From assembly GCA_028752905.1 (NCBI GenBank), contig JAQNBH010000017.1:36459101-36523100 (forward strand): a stretch of 64,000 nt of DNA, given 5' to 3'. Position 1 is the stretch's first letter, and every line of letters starts with the position of its first letter. Source of the stretch: Cladorhizidae sp. MBARI D1340-BT2 (taxonomy: Eukaryota; Porifera; Demospongiae; Poecilosclerida; Cladorhizidae). Under the pieces are notes generated by a model. That model saw only the letters and a program-made list of their open reading frames with translations. It had not been told where the DNA came from and did no database searches. This document shows, one piece after another, positions 21,579 through 34,740 of the stretch. The position numbers and the translations under genes were made by a program.

Positions 21579-21826
21579 TTCAAGGTTATAAATTCAGAGT
21601 TACCAGTTTCCCCTACCCATACTTATTACCAGGAGGGAGATGAGATGTGGTGGTAACATTGATGCTGCAGAAGGCGTGACTATAGCTACTGAGGTGCACA
21701 ACTCCACCAATATGACCAGCATGCTCAACTTTGCCGTGGTACATGCCAGCACTACGGGACGTTACACCTGCTCGGCCATCAATGTATATGGCCATATCTC
21801 CCAGGCCTCCATTTATCAATTAGCAG
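21579..21826 (+). pseudogene. RTK-B Ig-like exon, apparently frameshifted
   Basis: After ttttaaag, one frame reads FKVINSELPVSPTHTYYQEG, like the first strands of an Ig domain. From about 21640 the next frame reads CGGNIDAAEGVTIATE, then TSMLNFAVVHASTTGRYTCS and AINVYGHISQASIYQLA, with the strand-F pattern GRYTC of Ig I-sets. The exon ends in phase 1 at a gtgagt donor (21827), matching the other Ig exon of the gene. The two halves are one base out of register near 21645. Either the exon carries a frameshift, or it begins later, for example after ctgcag at 21670, which would give phase 1 entry but half a domain. The strand-B Cys is uncertain. Confidence 0.55.
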
Positions 21827-21950
21827 GTGAGTTATTACTACTTAGATCAGCGATGGAGGCAGGCAGTGGAGGTTTTTAGTGATATTAATAGATCTTGGTG
21901 TGTGTTTTCAGAGGGGGGAGAGAGTGCTGAGCATGTCTGGAACAGCGTGA

Positions 21951-22578
21951 TTTGTGGTGATGACTTTGGAGCTACAAGATTCTGCATACTTCACTGTATC
22001 AACTTGATACATAACTCAAATGATAGATCTCTCTGTGCGCTCTCTTTTGGTGTTTAAAAAGTTGCGTAGGTATAGCTGTGCTAAAGTTACATGCAGCCAA
22101 AGTGAGGGTACGTACCTCAAAACTTGAGTGCCTGAATTGGTTTTAGTGCTGTTCCTGATTAGAAAATGATAGCCATTGTTATCTGTGTCTAGAGGACGAC
22201 AACTGAATTAGGCGTAATGAGAATTATGCAAGTGTGGGGTGCGGGGGGAGGGGGGGGGAATTCTGAAGAAAAAGAAAAAAATTCAGCACCTGAGCTTGCC
22301 TAGTTAGTCGTGGTTTAGGGCCTAATAATACGCTCATTTTGTAGGGTTGGGCTTCCTCTGGCTTCAGTAACATGCTAGCACTTTCCAATCAGAAACTACA
22401 ACTACAAACTAGTTCAGGCACACAGATTTTGAGGACTTCCACTTTGGCTACATGTAACTTTAGCATAGGTATCAAAAAATTTAATATCAAAAGATAACAC
22501 ACAGAGAAAACTATCATTTGAGCTATATATCCAGTAAAGCATGCAGAATCTATGGAGCTCAAAGCAGTAACCACAAGG
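21951..22578. mobile_element. Foldback element copy A
   Basis: Imperfect inverted arms of about 150-200 bp. The left arm starts TTGTGGTGATGACTTTGGAG and passes ATTCTGCATACTTCACTG; the right arm ends GCAGAATCTATGGAGCTC then AAAGCAGTAACCACAAGG. No coding capacity. It is a member of a family with copies B to D in this window. Confidence 0.82.
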
Positions 22579-23440
22579 TTTTTTTTAGTGTTTGTGTATA
22601 TAATTTTAGACCCACTTCACATGAACATAAGTCCACTTGGAAAAAAATATCTCTACATCGAGTTGTAGTGTTTGTACAGCTCAATATCGCAGCTCTCATA
22701 GTAGGCATGTTATTTACTTAACGAATTTGTGCCCTCGACTTACTTCACATTCAATTGCAGTTCATAAAAGATAAACATGTACGGCAAAACAAAACCTACC
22801 ACCAGAAAGCATTCTGCATTAGTTACATTTTGGTATATAAACTGGACCATTAGCATGAATGTACGCAAATATATGGTACTTTAAATGTTAAACCACGGTT
22901 TTCAGCACTCTTCCCCCCCTAAAGGCATTAATGTATGGGTGGGAAGTGTTTTTTAATTTTTTTTTATCGTTAAAGTTGTGGGAGGCATTTGAGTGATATT
23001 GTGGGAGGAAAATAGCAGGAAGAATGGAGCTGGTGGTGTGTGTGTGTGCAGGATATTAACTTCATGTAGTAGGCTGGTGAGTGACTAAAGCTTGGACAGG
23101 GTCGTGGAGTCCACTACTCATCATCTGTTGTTAATTATTCTGTAGCCTTTTATGAAAATATTTATGCTGCATCTGGCCGGCTCTTGAGTTTGAGTGTAGA
23201 GTAATGGTTTACCATTTATGAGGAGCGGTCATGTTTTCGTCTTGTTTACTGCTTAAATATGCACCTATTCTCTTATTAGGTAGTAGCTGTTGTTCACATG
23301 TTATATAGGCCGTAGCAATAATTATATTATTGCAGGTCTGTATGCTTTTTTTCTTCTTTTTCTTTTTTGTGGGTGTGACGTTCCTTGTATGCGCATGTGT
23401 AGTTGAGAAATGTGATGACAGGAGACTATATAGCAGCTGC
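22579..23440. other. Intron DNA, no gene
   Basis: AT-rich with a GT stretch near 23036 and no exon. Parts at 22590-22930 resemble 34745-35070 (for example TTTTAGACCC then CTTCACATGAACATAAGTCC), so the homology around the foldback elements is wider than the elements themselves. Confidence 0.5.
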
Positions 23441-23487
23441 TATATATTTTGCCTTCCGTCAGTGAGTCAGTTCGCTCAGGTTTCGTG

Positions 23488-25714
23488 ATGGCAACAAACT
23501 TAACATTAGCAATAGCTAGTACTTCTAGTACAGCTGATATTGTTGGGGAGAATCCAAACCAACCTGGGCCGGATTTCAAGCGATCGTTTGGCAAAAAGTC
23601 AGTTGTTAAACGGTCTTTCCAGCACTCTTGGTTCTCGAGGTGGCCCTTTCTCCATTACAGAGAGGCTGAGGACACAGTTTTCTGCCAGATATGCATGAGG
23701 ATGTTCTTGGAGAAGAAGAATAAATCCAGCACTAAGGCAGATCCTGCTTTTGTAAGTTCAGTAAATATAATTACATGTTTGGAACTACAGCTCTATTATG
23801 GCAAGCTAGCTATATAGCTATGTTGCACATTATTATTTAATCACATATTATTCCTAAGGTTCCCATAGTTGGAAGGATGCCACTACTGTGTTCAATGGGC
23901 ATGAGAAGAGCAAGTGTCACTTGGAAGGAGTTGAAGCAATTATTACTTTGCCTGCCACTACCATGCACATTGTTGCACATCTCTCAAGGCAGAATGCTAT
24001 TGAATTGGAGAGAAATAGGAAGATGCTGCTGAAAATTCTGTCCTGCATCAAATTCTTGACTAGACAGGGCTTACCTCTTTGGGATCATGATGATGATGGT
24101 GAGAGCAATCTCATCCAGCTTTTGAAGCATCACGGAGAAGAAGATGGTGAGATTCTTGATTGGTTAAAGAGAAAGAGTAACGAATATACCTCACATGAAA
24201 TTCATAATTCGTTGATCAAGATGATGGCTGTTTCAGTTATTAGAGAAATCACCAAACGGCTACACAAGTCACGATTTCCAACTGTAATGATTGACAAGAC
24301 AACAGATGTGACCAACCAGGAACAAGTCACTATAGTATTTCGTCACATTGGTGATGATTTTGAAGTTGATTAAGAATTCATTGGTCTCTAATCTGCTCCA
24401 TCCATTGATTCAGCTACCCTCTTCTACATCATTAAAGATACCCTGACCAGACTAAATTTATCTTTTAGAAATATTTGTGGACAGTGCTATGATGGCTGTA
24501 GCACTATGGTTGGCTCTAGAAGTGGTGTGGCGAAGTGGGTCCAGGATGAAGAACCTCGTGCAGTGTTTACTCACTGCTACTGTCACTCCTTTGCTATATG
24601 ACTATGTGAAGCAGTTAAAGGTAATGAAATCCTCCATGGAAACGACACATGAAATCACTAAACTGATTAAGCACTCACTACGTCGAGATGGCATATTCCG
24701 TGAGCTGAAAGCAGAGAGTGATTTAAGGACTGATAGCCACACTTCAAGCATTCGACTCCTATGTCCAACCCGATGGACAGTCCGAGCAGACTCTCAATTT
24801 AGCATCCTCAACAATTATTCAGCTCTATTAAACACCTGGGAAAAAGCATTGGAAGTAGCCAAGGATACAGAGAGCAAGGCCAGGATCCAAGGAGTAAGTG
24901 CACAAATGAAGACGTTTGATTTTCTTTTTGGGTGGGAGAAATGGTGTCCGTCATATCGACAACCTCAGTAGATCTGAAAGTTTGCTCTGCAGCTGAAGGA
25001 CAACATATTGGAGCCATGGTAGTTCGTACTCTTCAGACATTACGAATAAATTGATGAATCTTACGATTTGTTTTGGTCAAAGGTGACAAGCATTGCAGAG
25101 CCACTTGATATTGAACCCCAGTTGCCATGTCAACGTAGGATTCCTAGAAGGTATGAATCTGGGACAGCTGAAGCTTATTTTTATCAGTCTCCTAAAGATA
25201 TCTATAGACAGCACTATTTTGAAGCTATCGATCTAGCAGTGAGCTGTATACGATAGATTCCAGCAACCTGGGTATGAAGTATACAAAAATCTTGAACAGT
25301 TACTCTTGAAAGCATCTGAAAACTTGGATTTCACAGCTGAATTTGTCTTTGTCACTTCATTTTATGAAGATGATTTGCAGCCAGAAACTCTGCAAGCTCA
25401 GTTGCTAACCTTTGGAACAGAATTCAAGCATTCATTTTGCCCTGAAGAAGAATTCACATCCTTGATATCAAGATGTTTTTTTGTTCATTTACAGATGCTC
25501 AGTGAGGTCTTCTGTCTCAGGTCTGCGTTGTGCTTAAACTTGTCCTCATTATACCAGCCTCAAATTCCACATCCGAGAGGTCCTTCAGCGCTCTCTGTCG
25601 TGTGACGACCTACCTGAGAAACACCATGGGTCAAGAGAGGCTAAACAACCTCATGGTTTTGCATGCTCATAAGGATATTACTGATAAGCTAGACTTAGCT
25701 AGCATGGCAAATTA
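23488..25714 (+). pseudogene. hAT transposase (zf-TTF/DUF4371/dimerisation), pseudogene
   Basis: Opens MATNLTLAIASTSSTADI at 23488. The zf-TTF part has HSWFSRWPFLHYREAEDTVF then CQICMRMF. A gtaagt donor at 23753 and continuation SWKDATTVFNGHEKSKC from about 23868 suggest an ancestral intron. DUF4371 follows: FLTRQGLPLWDHDDDGESN, HGEEDGEILDWLKRKSNEY, and VMIDKTTDVTNQEQV, where the family has DETTD, so an acidic residue is Lys. The segment 24477-24971 has THEITKLIKHSLRRD and LCPTRWTVRAD. The dimerisation domain at 25530-25714 reads STSERSFSALCRVTTYLRNT then QERLNNLMVLHAHKD. There are shifts near 24375, 24970, 25255 and 25500. Element ends were not located. It is a relative of the 18216 element in the opposite orientation. 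Confidence 0.86.
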
Positions 25715-28700
25715 ATTTGTTGGTGACTCTGAACATAGACATGGTACTTTTCAATAATTTTTGTTTACATTAGCATAAATAATTATCACATGTAGTCAAC
25801 AAAAACAATTTTGTCATTATTTATTACTTGCGTGTAGTGGATTACTAAGCTATAAGCTACCTCAGAATCTTGCTATCTCTTAGAAATAGGATAACATAAT
25901 TCACAATAACTGGACACTTGCAAGTAATACCAGCTCCTTTGGATAGGCTACTGCCTGGTACATAGCATAATGATATAATGGTAATAGTAATGCATCAAAC
26001 ACTATTTCCTGGCCAATCAGAATTGGCTAGTCAACATGAAGAATCACTGTGTTCATTAATTAAATGTTGATCATGGTGACTTTGTTTAGACTATATAGTT
26101 GTGGTTCTCAGATAGTTCACCCTATCTCTTGGGGGTCAGGGTCTAGTCAGGGCTTATACTAGCAGGGAGGTCCCTGACACTGCAAAACAATAAAACAAGT
26201 AATGAATACGATAGCACTTCATATTTCCATTTCCTGTTCCTGTAACACCTGTTTCCTTGGCACACTGTCTAGTGGGCGTGGTTTCAGTGGGCGTGGTTTC
26301 GATGGCCTTACCAATGCAGCCGAGCTTCCTCCTCCCCTGTAATATGTGTATATATATATATATGAAACATATTTCCTGGAATAGTATATACTATACCACA
26401 GTTGAGCCTCAATTATCTGGAGACTAACCTCTGATTATCTGCAAGGCTAGTTCCATGCACATGCACATATAAAGGGCGCGATGTCCGCTCTGTTCAGGAG
26501 TGTGTCCATTCCAAATTATTCACATATTGAGTTATGTAGAAGGGAGAGAGATAGAGAGCTGCTTAAGGAGTTGAAGGCTAGGGCTTCAGATGTAAGAGAA
26601 CCACACTTTGTATCGAAGAGAAAATGTATAAGTTGAGAAGTTTAAAGTGCTTCACTGCCAGCTGGGAATACGTTGGAATTCCTAGCTTGCTGTATGATCT
26701 AGGAAACAATCAAGTTTTTTTCTGTTTTTTTCCACTTTCCTTTTCTCCCCACCCCGCGCCCCTCAATGTTGGTATTTCCATGAAAAGGAAATTAATGAGA
26801 ACCCTAATCTGAATAGTCAGGTAAGATGAGAGAGAGCTAGTATTACCTGAGGTATGAGTCTGATGAATAACAGGACTTGTTTTCTCGTCACACCTACTAA
26901 TGCAGAAGAAGTAGAGAAGGTTCTGAAATGGTATCAACACCAGACAAGCAACCTCACTTCTCCATTTAAAAAAATATGGAAGCCATTACAATCGTATGTG
27001 CCCTTCCCACCTATTGCCTCTTCCCTCGTAAACAAGCTGTCCATCTCAGGCATTCTATGTACACTGAACTACACATGTGTCTATATTTAATTACGTGTTG
27101 AGGTATTTTATTAAAATTCATGGCCTAGCTTATGAATAATGAACCTCAGTTACTCTACTAATGTGCTACTATACTTCTGTACTGCTTCTATATTACTACT
27201 ATTTCTACTATGTAGGAAGTCATTTTGGAAAAATTATGGGAGGAAGATGGCTAGTATCGGGGTGATACCGGTATGTGTGTGTGTGTGTGTGTGTGGGTGT
27301 GAGGTATTACACCACTTGCGTGGAGACCACCATAACATTTGGTTGTTTATCATTTACCAGATAGGTAGCTATAAGCTCTTTATGCCAATCACAAAAGTGG
27401 CCCTGTCCATTTTTTGTTAGTGCCTGTGGCAGGCTTTAGCTGCCACTATCCCTGAGCATCCATTGAGGATAACAAAGCACAGAAAGGCAGAAAGGGCTGA
27501 CAGCAATATTATGGTAGCATGTCCTGTTATGTCTGTTTTATTATTTTAAAGCTTTGTGGACATGTCATGTTCATGGGGATGGCATACAGCCCAAAACTCT
27601 GCCTATGTTCGTTCCTTTGTTAAGCCAGTCATATCTGCCCAAGTTTGTTGTTGGAAAGTTCAGGAATATGGCATATCCAGAGGGATAGGCTTATAGGCTC
27701 AATAACCTGCTTAGTCTCCTCTGGTCATACAGTAGCGGTAAAAAATAAATTTACGTTGCATTTCTTTACAATGTGTGCATTTAAAAAGCAATGCACGATT
27801 AACCATTTAAGAAGGCATGGCTAATGGTATGCACGAATGTTGCAACGCAACGTTGGAATGCACCGTTGTTTAATTTTACGTGGAGCTGTACCCTTGACAA
27901 ATAGAATACGTGCACATTTGGGTGGCACAGTTCTATTTGGGTAGCATTGCCAGTTTAGGTAGCTCTGTCAAACTGATGATGTTCAGAAAATATCTGAAGG
28001 ATACTATTCCTAAAAGAAGTAAGTCCCTCTCCTAGTGCTTGCTCTTGATGTGTTGGAGGTACTTTAGGATTTTGGGTCTTACTCAACTAGTCCCTTTGTC
28101 TGAATAAATTTTACTTGCTGGTATTTCAGTTTAGCTTAGAGTTGATAGATTTTGTTGCTAGCTAATTCAGTGCTAATTCTTTTGCTTTTTTCCAACATTT
28201 CTACCCAAACACTTCGGTCTTTGTCAGGGCATCTTAGTGACCATCCGATTACCGATCTGAGTAGCTCTATTTTTACTTAAGCTTAATCGGAACATGCATG
28301 AGCTAAAGTTGGTTCGCACAAAAAGGTCTTGAAGTCCTCTGCACCTATATGTGTCGAATGTAATAAGAGTTGGATCATGTGTGCAGTGGCTCGCTGGACG
28401 TCTTAATAATGCAGGTTACCGTTCAATTTTTTGGCTGCATGAGAACTGTCACTATTATGTGATGGATCTTGTTTGTGGAGGGGGGGTTGACTCCAAAAGG
28501 GGCAAGCTAGTGAGCAACTATTGAAACTAATAGCACTTTAGGTGTCGGATGTCTGTGGTTTTTTAAAGGCAGGAACCAAGTCCGAGGATGGAGATGTCAA
28601 ATTGAACTTTTTCCCAGAGGATATAAAACAACAACTAGCTTTACACCTACACCAGTAACAGGACCTTTACTTGCCTTGTCAATATTGTCAGATAACAACT

Positions 28701-30452
28701 ACTGCACCAAACTACAGATAAAGATGCTACATAAATTGAAATACATATTATCAATAACCAAGTAGCACTGCTATTTAGTTTGATGATGTGAAGAATCACC
28801 TCTCAACAAAACTGCCTGTGTATCACAAGCTGCACAGTACACTTGTCGAACCAGATGATATTATCGAATGCACTTTCTGCCTTGCTGACAAATTGCTGTG
28901 CCCACTCCAACATCTTGACCTGGAGTGTGGAAGGGAGACAAAATATGAACAAGAAACCTGTTTACTACAGGTCCACCAGAGTTGAGTCCAGGCATGTAAG
29001 TTATATCTATCTTAGTTTGCTTATACATCACCCAGTTTCGTCTTAAACATGTAAGCACCCACAAGACAAAGCATTACCTTGTTCACCTTTGAATAGATGG
29101 CAATATGAACTGCCATGCAGTATCCAACCACGAGATGTCTGTCTACACCAAAAGATGGCTCTCAATGAGCTATGAAGAAAGCCTCTACACTAGTTGGTAA
29201 GCCATCATCTCATCAACCTGGATTATATATTAAACAAAGTTGTCATTTTAATTTAGTATAGTTTTTGTAATTCTCTGCATAGAAAGGCATTTCAGGTTCC
29301 TCACTTCATATACCTTGTGAGCTTACCAATTTTCTATAATTCATGGCATGGCACAAACACTCACCTGCCACTTGAGCCTCGACAACCAATTTCCTCATTG
29401 AACAAAAGGTCATGTGGAATCGCAGGTAGTGTTTCAGGAAGCTTAGGTCGCCCTACCTAGTTACACTGAGTCCATCAATATCTTGGCTCTTTCAAGCCTT
29501 AGGTTACGGTTCAGAATTCTTTGCTTTTTGTAGGGCGAGTACACCATAGCATGAGAAAATGAGCTGTAAGCTAACTGACTTACTCAGCGAGCGACTGAAT
29601 GTATCACGTGAACATTTAATTTCTTTTTAGTACACAATGCATGCATACCAGCTGCACAGCACAGCTATGTTTTGAAGGACGCTTGGAAAAACAGTAAGAA
29701 ATGCACACTCAACGCTTGCTTTCAAAATGTATTACGTATGTTCTTCAAAAATACAACATAAAGTTATTTTCAACCGCTACTGAATTTGGTCTTTGTGGCT
29801 ACTTTGGGTGTATGGCATAGTCAGGGGTGCATGGTCTATCCCACTCATGTCCTTTCCCTGGTCAAGATATGGTCCTTATGGATGTTTTAAAGTTTTGAAG
29901 GCATTGCATGGTCTTGGGCTATAGGCCCAAAACTCTGTCCAAGTTGTTTCACTGGTTGATATACCCCTATCCTCTCTGGTTCCACCTTCTCTGGGATGGA
30001 GAGAAGGTGGATGGAGAGAATTAATAGTCAATTTGGAGTGGAGGCTGCTATAAACTTCCCTACCCCTACACCTTAAAAACACTGGTTTCAAAATTATGGC
30101 AACTGCTTGCACAAGCTTTTAGATGCAGAGAGTAAACATGATTTCGATTGAGATATAATTGATGGCCCAATAAACTTACATTAGTACATAGGTTAGTGGA
30201 GTGGCTGTGGAACTAGGCTAGTGAAGGACAGTTAGCATTGGCGAAGTCAGGCATGAAAGCCGATGTCTATGCCAGGCACAGCTTATGAATAGGAGCAGCT
30301 ACAACAGCAGCAGTCTGTGGCATGCTCGACACTTTAATAGCTGAAATAGTAGTATCAATTACCCTTCCACTGCATGTCTTATACTTTAACTACTAGCAAG
30401 TAAAATGTAAATGATGCATGCCCCATTATATATTTAATATGTATTACTTCAG
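25715..30452. other. Long RTK-B intron segment, no exon recognised
   Basis: Contains a duplicated TGGGCGTGGTTTC (26273-26301), a TA repeat near 26348, a GT repeat (27271-27294) and short ORFs without recognisable domains. No Ig-like pattern was found on the + strand. Confidence 0.5.
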
Positions 30453-31100
30453 AAACTGCTGCACCCACCATAGTTGAAGCTACAGTGAATAAAATAACAA
30501 TGGATTTGGGGCTGATTTATATATGTGAGGCAGTAGGAGATCCCTTACCAAACATCACTTGGTCAGCTATCAATCCCAATGGAGATCGGCAACAACTACA
30601 AAATACTACAGAAATTACCATCATCACAGAAATTATGAATAAAACAGTGAGTCAACTCACAGTATCCATCGATGCAGATTTCATGGAGCCTGTGTGTACT
30701 GCTGGTAATGGGATTGGAACGGTGTCAGAAAACATGTTTGTGATGGTATCCCCTCCTCCTTCACGTAAGTAACACTAGGAAATATTGAATAAGACAGTTC
30801 TATCTCCATAACATATTGATGACACTACATTGCTACAAAAATCAACTTATATGAATTTCATGAATGTTTCATTATCATGTTTATCTGGTGTTAGCTTGTT
30901 ATTGTCAGTTGTTACTCATTTGAATCGGCTTATAACAATGCATGCTATCACTGAAGAACTAACCTCAGGCTGGTATAAAGGGTTTTTTATTTCCAATGCA
31001 GCGGTCTGGATGACCACACCATATTCTTGGATGCTGCTGAAATTCATTTCTCTTTCTCCAGCAAGCCTTTACATTACTAGAGTTCTTATTAGTGCTCAGT
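30365..31100 (+). repeat. Segmental duplication, RTK-B copy
   Basis: The Ig exon with about 90 bases of upstream intron and over 300 bases downstream matches 62105-62880 throughout, including non-coding landmarks such as AGCAAGTAAAATGTAAATGA and GGTCTGGATGACCACAC. Identity is visibly high in both exon and intron, indicating a fairly recent duplication. Confidence 0.88.
30453..30764 (+). CDS. RTK-B Ig-like domain exon
   Basis: A 312-base symmetric phase 1-1 exon between ttacttcag and gtaagt, encoding one Ig-like domain of the receptor ectodomain. Seen: the strand-B Cys and strand-C Trp in LIYICEAVGDPLPNITW, and the strand-F Cys in DADFMEPVCTAGNGIGTVSE, about 50 residues apart. Asn-X-Ser/Thr glycosylation sites are NIT, NTT and NKT. 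The family normally has YxC at strand F; here it is PVC, a derived form shared with the RTK-C copy. Its last base joins in phase to the transmembrane exon at 35967, giving PPPSRKLSPIAS. Ig domains of sponge RTKs are extracellular; the ligand is unknown. Confidence 0.88.
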
Positions 31101-31940
31101 CATAGTCAAGCTTGATCTCGAGTATCAAAGTGATAAATGGACCGGTAGGCTTGTAATAAATGCACAAAGGTGCTGCTGTAATATATCATGTAAGTGACAC
31201 AGTTCCCTTCTACTGACATCCTTCAGAGGGGTGGCATCAAGAATCATCCACCCATGGGATTGATGAATCAGACATAGGTGGTCATATTGTGACCACAGAT
31301 ACTCAATTCCTTCTGGGTGGTATTCCCCTGAATGAGATGGCCCTTGATGATGTATCTGGTACATAGGCAGTGCAAATACACTAGCTTTTCCAAGTCAGAG
31401 AAGATGTTTGTGAACAGAGGCACAGAATTGCTCCCAGAATGACTTCCAGGTAAGGATGTATCCATTAAATGTGGGCACTTAAAGCTTAGAGGCATTAACT
31501 GCCTTGACAACTGGCGTAGTTAATACATGAGTTTGGGATCTGAGTGATTTCTTGTTTTTTAGTGAGTAATCTTTACCTCCATTTTAAATGCACTTGCTCA
31601 TCAGCAATTTCGAGGTCAAGTGAGAGCAGGCTGTTGTGAATGCCGACAAACTCGTACTTGAAATAAGATAGCTATTGCTCAAGCTGATGAAGCAAGCAGA
31701 TACTGTCTGATTCCAACAAAAAGTTAATGGCTTTACCAACAGAAGACAAGCTTCTTTGTAGGCACAATAACTTCCTAGATACCTTTCGAGGATTTAAGTC
31801 AGTTGATGTGGCACAAGTCGTCTTCAGAGAGTGTATATGGATGGCGAGAGCAGTCATATTATTATCATGTTGATTGAGCAGGTCATGCTCCTTCTGTGGA
31901 GCATCAACATCATCATGACATTAATAAATCGTTTCAGTCA
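31090..31940 (-). pseudogene. BEL/Pao retrotransposon gag-like relic (DUF1759)
   Basis: Reading across frames on the minus strand gives the DUF1759 signature of BEL/Pao gag: VPTFNGYILTWKSFWEQF then CASVHKH (about 31480-31400), followed by KLVYLHCL and GEYHPEGIEYLWSQYDHLCL, HQSHGWMILDATPLKD and RRELCHLHDILQQHLCAFIT. An N-terminal helical stretch with LNPRKVSRKLLCLQRS lies at 31857-31672. There are several frameshifts and stops; no protease or RT follows, and no LTRs were found. Confidence 0.72.
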
Positions 31941-32979
31941 TTGTCAAACAGGTTATATATGAATAGTGGTTGGCAGAGAGAGTGGTCAGAATGAAAGACC
32001 AAAACTGGCTTTTTTCAAAGAGAGTTAGCTGCCATAAAGTCTATCCTGCTTGAAGAATCAATGAACATATGATGATTAGCTAGGATTCTGTCAGAGCTAA
32101 GCACATGCTTCTTCTTTCGCTTATCTTATTAATTTAAAACAGAGTAAAATTGAATTGAGTAGCCATGATGACCATCACCAGATAAGTGTCCTTGATGACA
32201 ATTACCAAGTGCAATGATACGAACACTATTACAAGGAGGCATTAAAAGACCAAAATCAAGATATGAGTGCCATATATATATTGTTGCCACTGATAGCATG
32301 GCAAGTATCAAAATACTAAATTAACACTCTTATGCAACGGTGTGTATTATATATACCTATGCCCTGGACTGCCACAGGCATATATACATACTCTAGAGGC
32401 CCCTTAGAAAATGAATGGTTAATCACAGAAGATTTCATCTGTAGACTTCCTTCTTTTCTCACAGCTTCCAAGTGATATACTATCTACAGTTACATTGCTA
32501 GCCTAAACAGTGGCTCCTAGAAACATAGTTACCAAATTGGGCTTAATTTTTACCCAATTTTCCAGCAACCCTAGACCCCTCTATTAGCTCTTCCTACTTG
32601 ACAATAATTCTTTTTTTCACCTTGACAGAAGGAAACAAAGAAACAATACAAGCAAATGAGTCTCCTGTCTCTTTCCAGCCATTCAATGTCTTTCTTCAGC
32701 CAACGTGCTGGCTGATGTCATGGAACTTTTAGCTGGTTTCACTAGAGCTCCAACTAAATCAGTTGAAATTGCCACACAGCCAGAAGTGTTTGCGGGAATT
32801 TAATTTTGACGTTTGTAAATTTTGGGATTCAGCATTTTAAGCATGTGCACATTAGTTCTGCAATGCAGGGTAGTTGAGAAGCTGAAGTTGTTGTAAAAGG
32901 GTCAACAATGTCGTTCCTATGCTACTTTTCTTGGACATCAACTTTGCCTTCCTCGGAGTCTGCATCTTCACTGATGCCA

Positions 32980-34110
32980 CAAGCTCTCCACAATGCCAAC
33001 AAGAGAGTATGATTCTCGCTGGACAAACCAGTGATAACTCTGCACCAAAAAGTGCTAAGAAAATCTATTTGAGCTATTCTGCTGAGGGTCGCGCTCATAT
33101 AGGAAAGATGCTGCTGAGCATGGGTCAACCGAAAAATCATGGCACTACACAGTCCCAGAGTTAACTGCCCCTCTACTGAAGATGTGGTAGTACCTGGCAA
33201 AGTTAAATGATTACACGAGAACAGGATGGAGATTGCAGAGGTAATAAATATTCCTACAAAGCATGTGATTGGCCTCTTTTGGTTACACTGGATGCTGAGG
33301 TGAGAGATGTGTTATTGCAGTAGGAGTGCTGCTGGAGTGGTCAATATTGCTATAGTACTGGCTGCTACAGAAGGAATTGTTGTTGCCACTGATTACAGTC
33401 TTCTAAAGCAGCATGGTGACTCAATAGTGCTCATCAAGGCATTGGTTAAGTAATTGTTAACAAGAATGGGATTTGTGAAGCCAGCATGAGTCTTCTAACT
33501 CGGCTAAACTATCTGGACCTGAGTTTTCAAAAGTGAAAGAAGCAATATCTTCTTGACATTGATGTAGCCACATGTAAAGTATTAATAAATTACACCCCTC
33601 TTTCTGCAATCAATTGAGATCATACAGCCATTCATCTTGTGCCAGTGAGTGGATAGACAATGAACAGACAAGGAGAGAAGTTAATCACCATTTCTGGCTT
33701 TGATGACAAAAATGAGATGACATATTTCTAGCAGAAACACTTAGCTACTGGGATATATTTACCACCTCATATTCTCTACCAGGGCAAAACAGAAAGGTGC
33801 CACCCAGAAATTGTGTTTCCACCTAACGGGATGTTTGGCATTCATAAAATCACTGGTTTAATGAAATTATGCTGATGAAAAGGTTATGCTGCATTGGTCC
33901 AGAAAAAAGTTAAGCCATGGTGGGCTTTGAAGAGAATCATCTATTTCCACAATTTTTATATACCTTCTGTGGCTAGCAAACTTTTGCATTTTGTGAGCAA
34001 CTAAAAAGGAACGGCATCCACCAAATTATTGTGCCTTCTAATTGCACTGACAAGTTGGAAACCCTCGGTCTTTCAGTTAACAAACTCCTAGGGGGAAGCA
34101 GTCTGAATAT
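32980..34110 (+). pseudogene. Pogo/Tigger-like DDE transposase relic
   Basis: An N-terminal region reads YSAEGRAHIGKMLLSMGQP (33070-33130), like the YSPEERAxIGKYAAENG start of this sponge and cnidarian family. Next come MEIAEVINIPTKHVIG, blocks around 33340-33470 (ATEGIVVATDYSLL, KARMGFVK-like in shifted frames), then the DDE part: LITISGFDDKNEMTYF, LPPHILYQGKTERCHPEIVF (33735-33815), and near 34040-34080 SNCTDKLETLGLSVNKLL, where the family has PANCTDxLQPLDxSVNK. Many stops and shifts; the catalytic Asp positions are partly lost. It is directly followed by foldback copy B. Confidence 0.68.
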
Positions 34111-34124
34111 ATCTGGAAAATGTG

Positions 34125-34740
34125 TTTGTGGTTAGGACTTTGGAGCTCCATAGATTCTGCACACTTCACTGTATCAATTGGTGCATAGCTCAAATGATGA
34201 TCTCTCTGTGTGCTCTCTTTTGGTATTAAAAAGTTGCATTGGTATAACTATGCTGAAGTTACATGCAGCCAAATTAAAGAGTACCTCAAAACCTGAGTGT
34301 CTGAATTGGTTAAATTTCTGGTTTCCCCGATGGAAAGTGCTAGGCAGTTCAAATTGTTATCTGTGGCTAGAGGAAGCCATACTGTACAACTCAACGTGTT
34401 GATTTAGGCAGCTAAAATGTTACGAATTATGCAAGCGTGGAATGCAGGAAGAAAACAAATGGGGAAAAAACGACATTTTTCAGCAACTGTACTTGCCTAA
34501 TTAGTCGTGCTTTAGCTACTAATGAATATGCTTCTTTGGTTTTCTTTATCACTTTCCAATCAGGAACCAGCAACTACAAACAGTTCAGACACACAGATTT
34601 TGAGGACTCCCACTTTGGCTACATGTAACTTTAGCATAGTTATATCTATGCAACAGTTTTAATATCAAAAAGAGCAGTACAGAGAGGTCTATCATTTGAG
34701 CTACATGTCCAGTTAAGTATAAGCTACACCACAAGTTTTT
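34125..34740. mobile_element. Foldback element copy B
   Basis: Left arm TTTGTGGTTAGGACTTTGGA then GCTCCATAGATTCTGCACAC, right arm ending AGCTACACCACAAGTTTTT. The arms pair over about 200 bp and the centre shares CCTAATTAGTCGTGCTTTAG with copy A. No ORF of note. Confidence 0.82.

Noticed and set aside
21349..21656. Ser/Pro/Leu-rich and Arg/Glu-rich frames
   Set aside because: By-products of the CT-rich simple repeat. Only the last part on the + strand, after 21579, looks like a real exon.
26854..27090. Possible extra Ig exon in the long RTK-B intron
   Set aside because: It lacks the Cys-Trp-Cys spacing of an Ig domain and has no good acceptor or donor pair.
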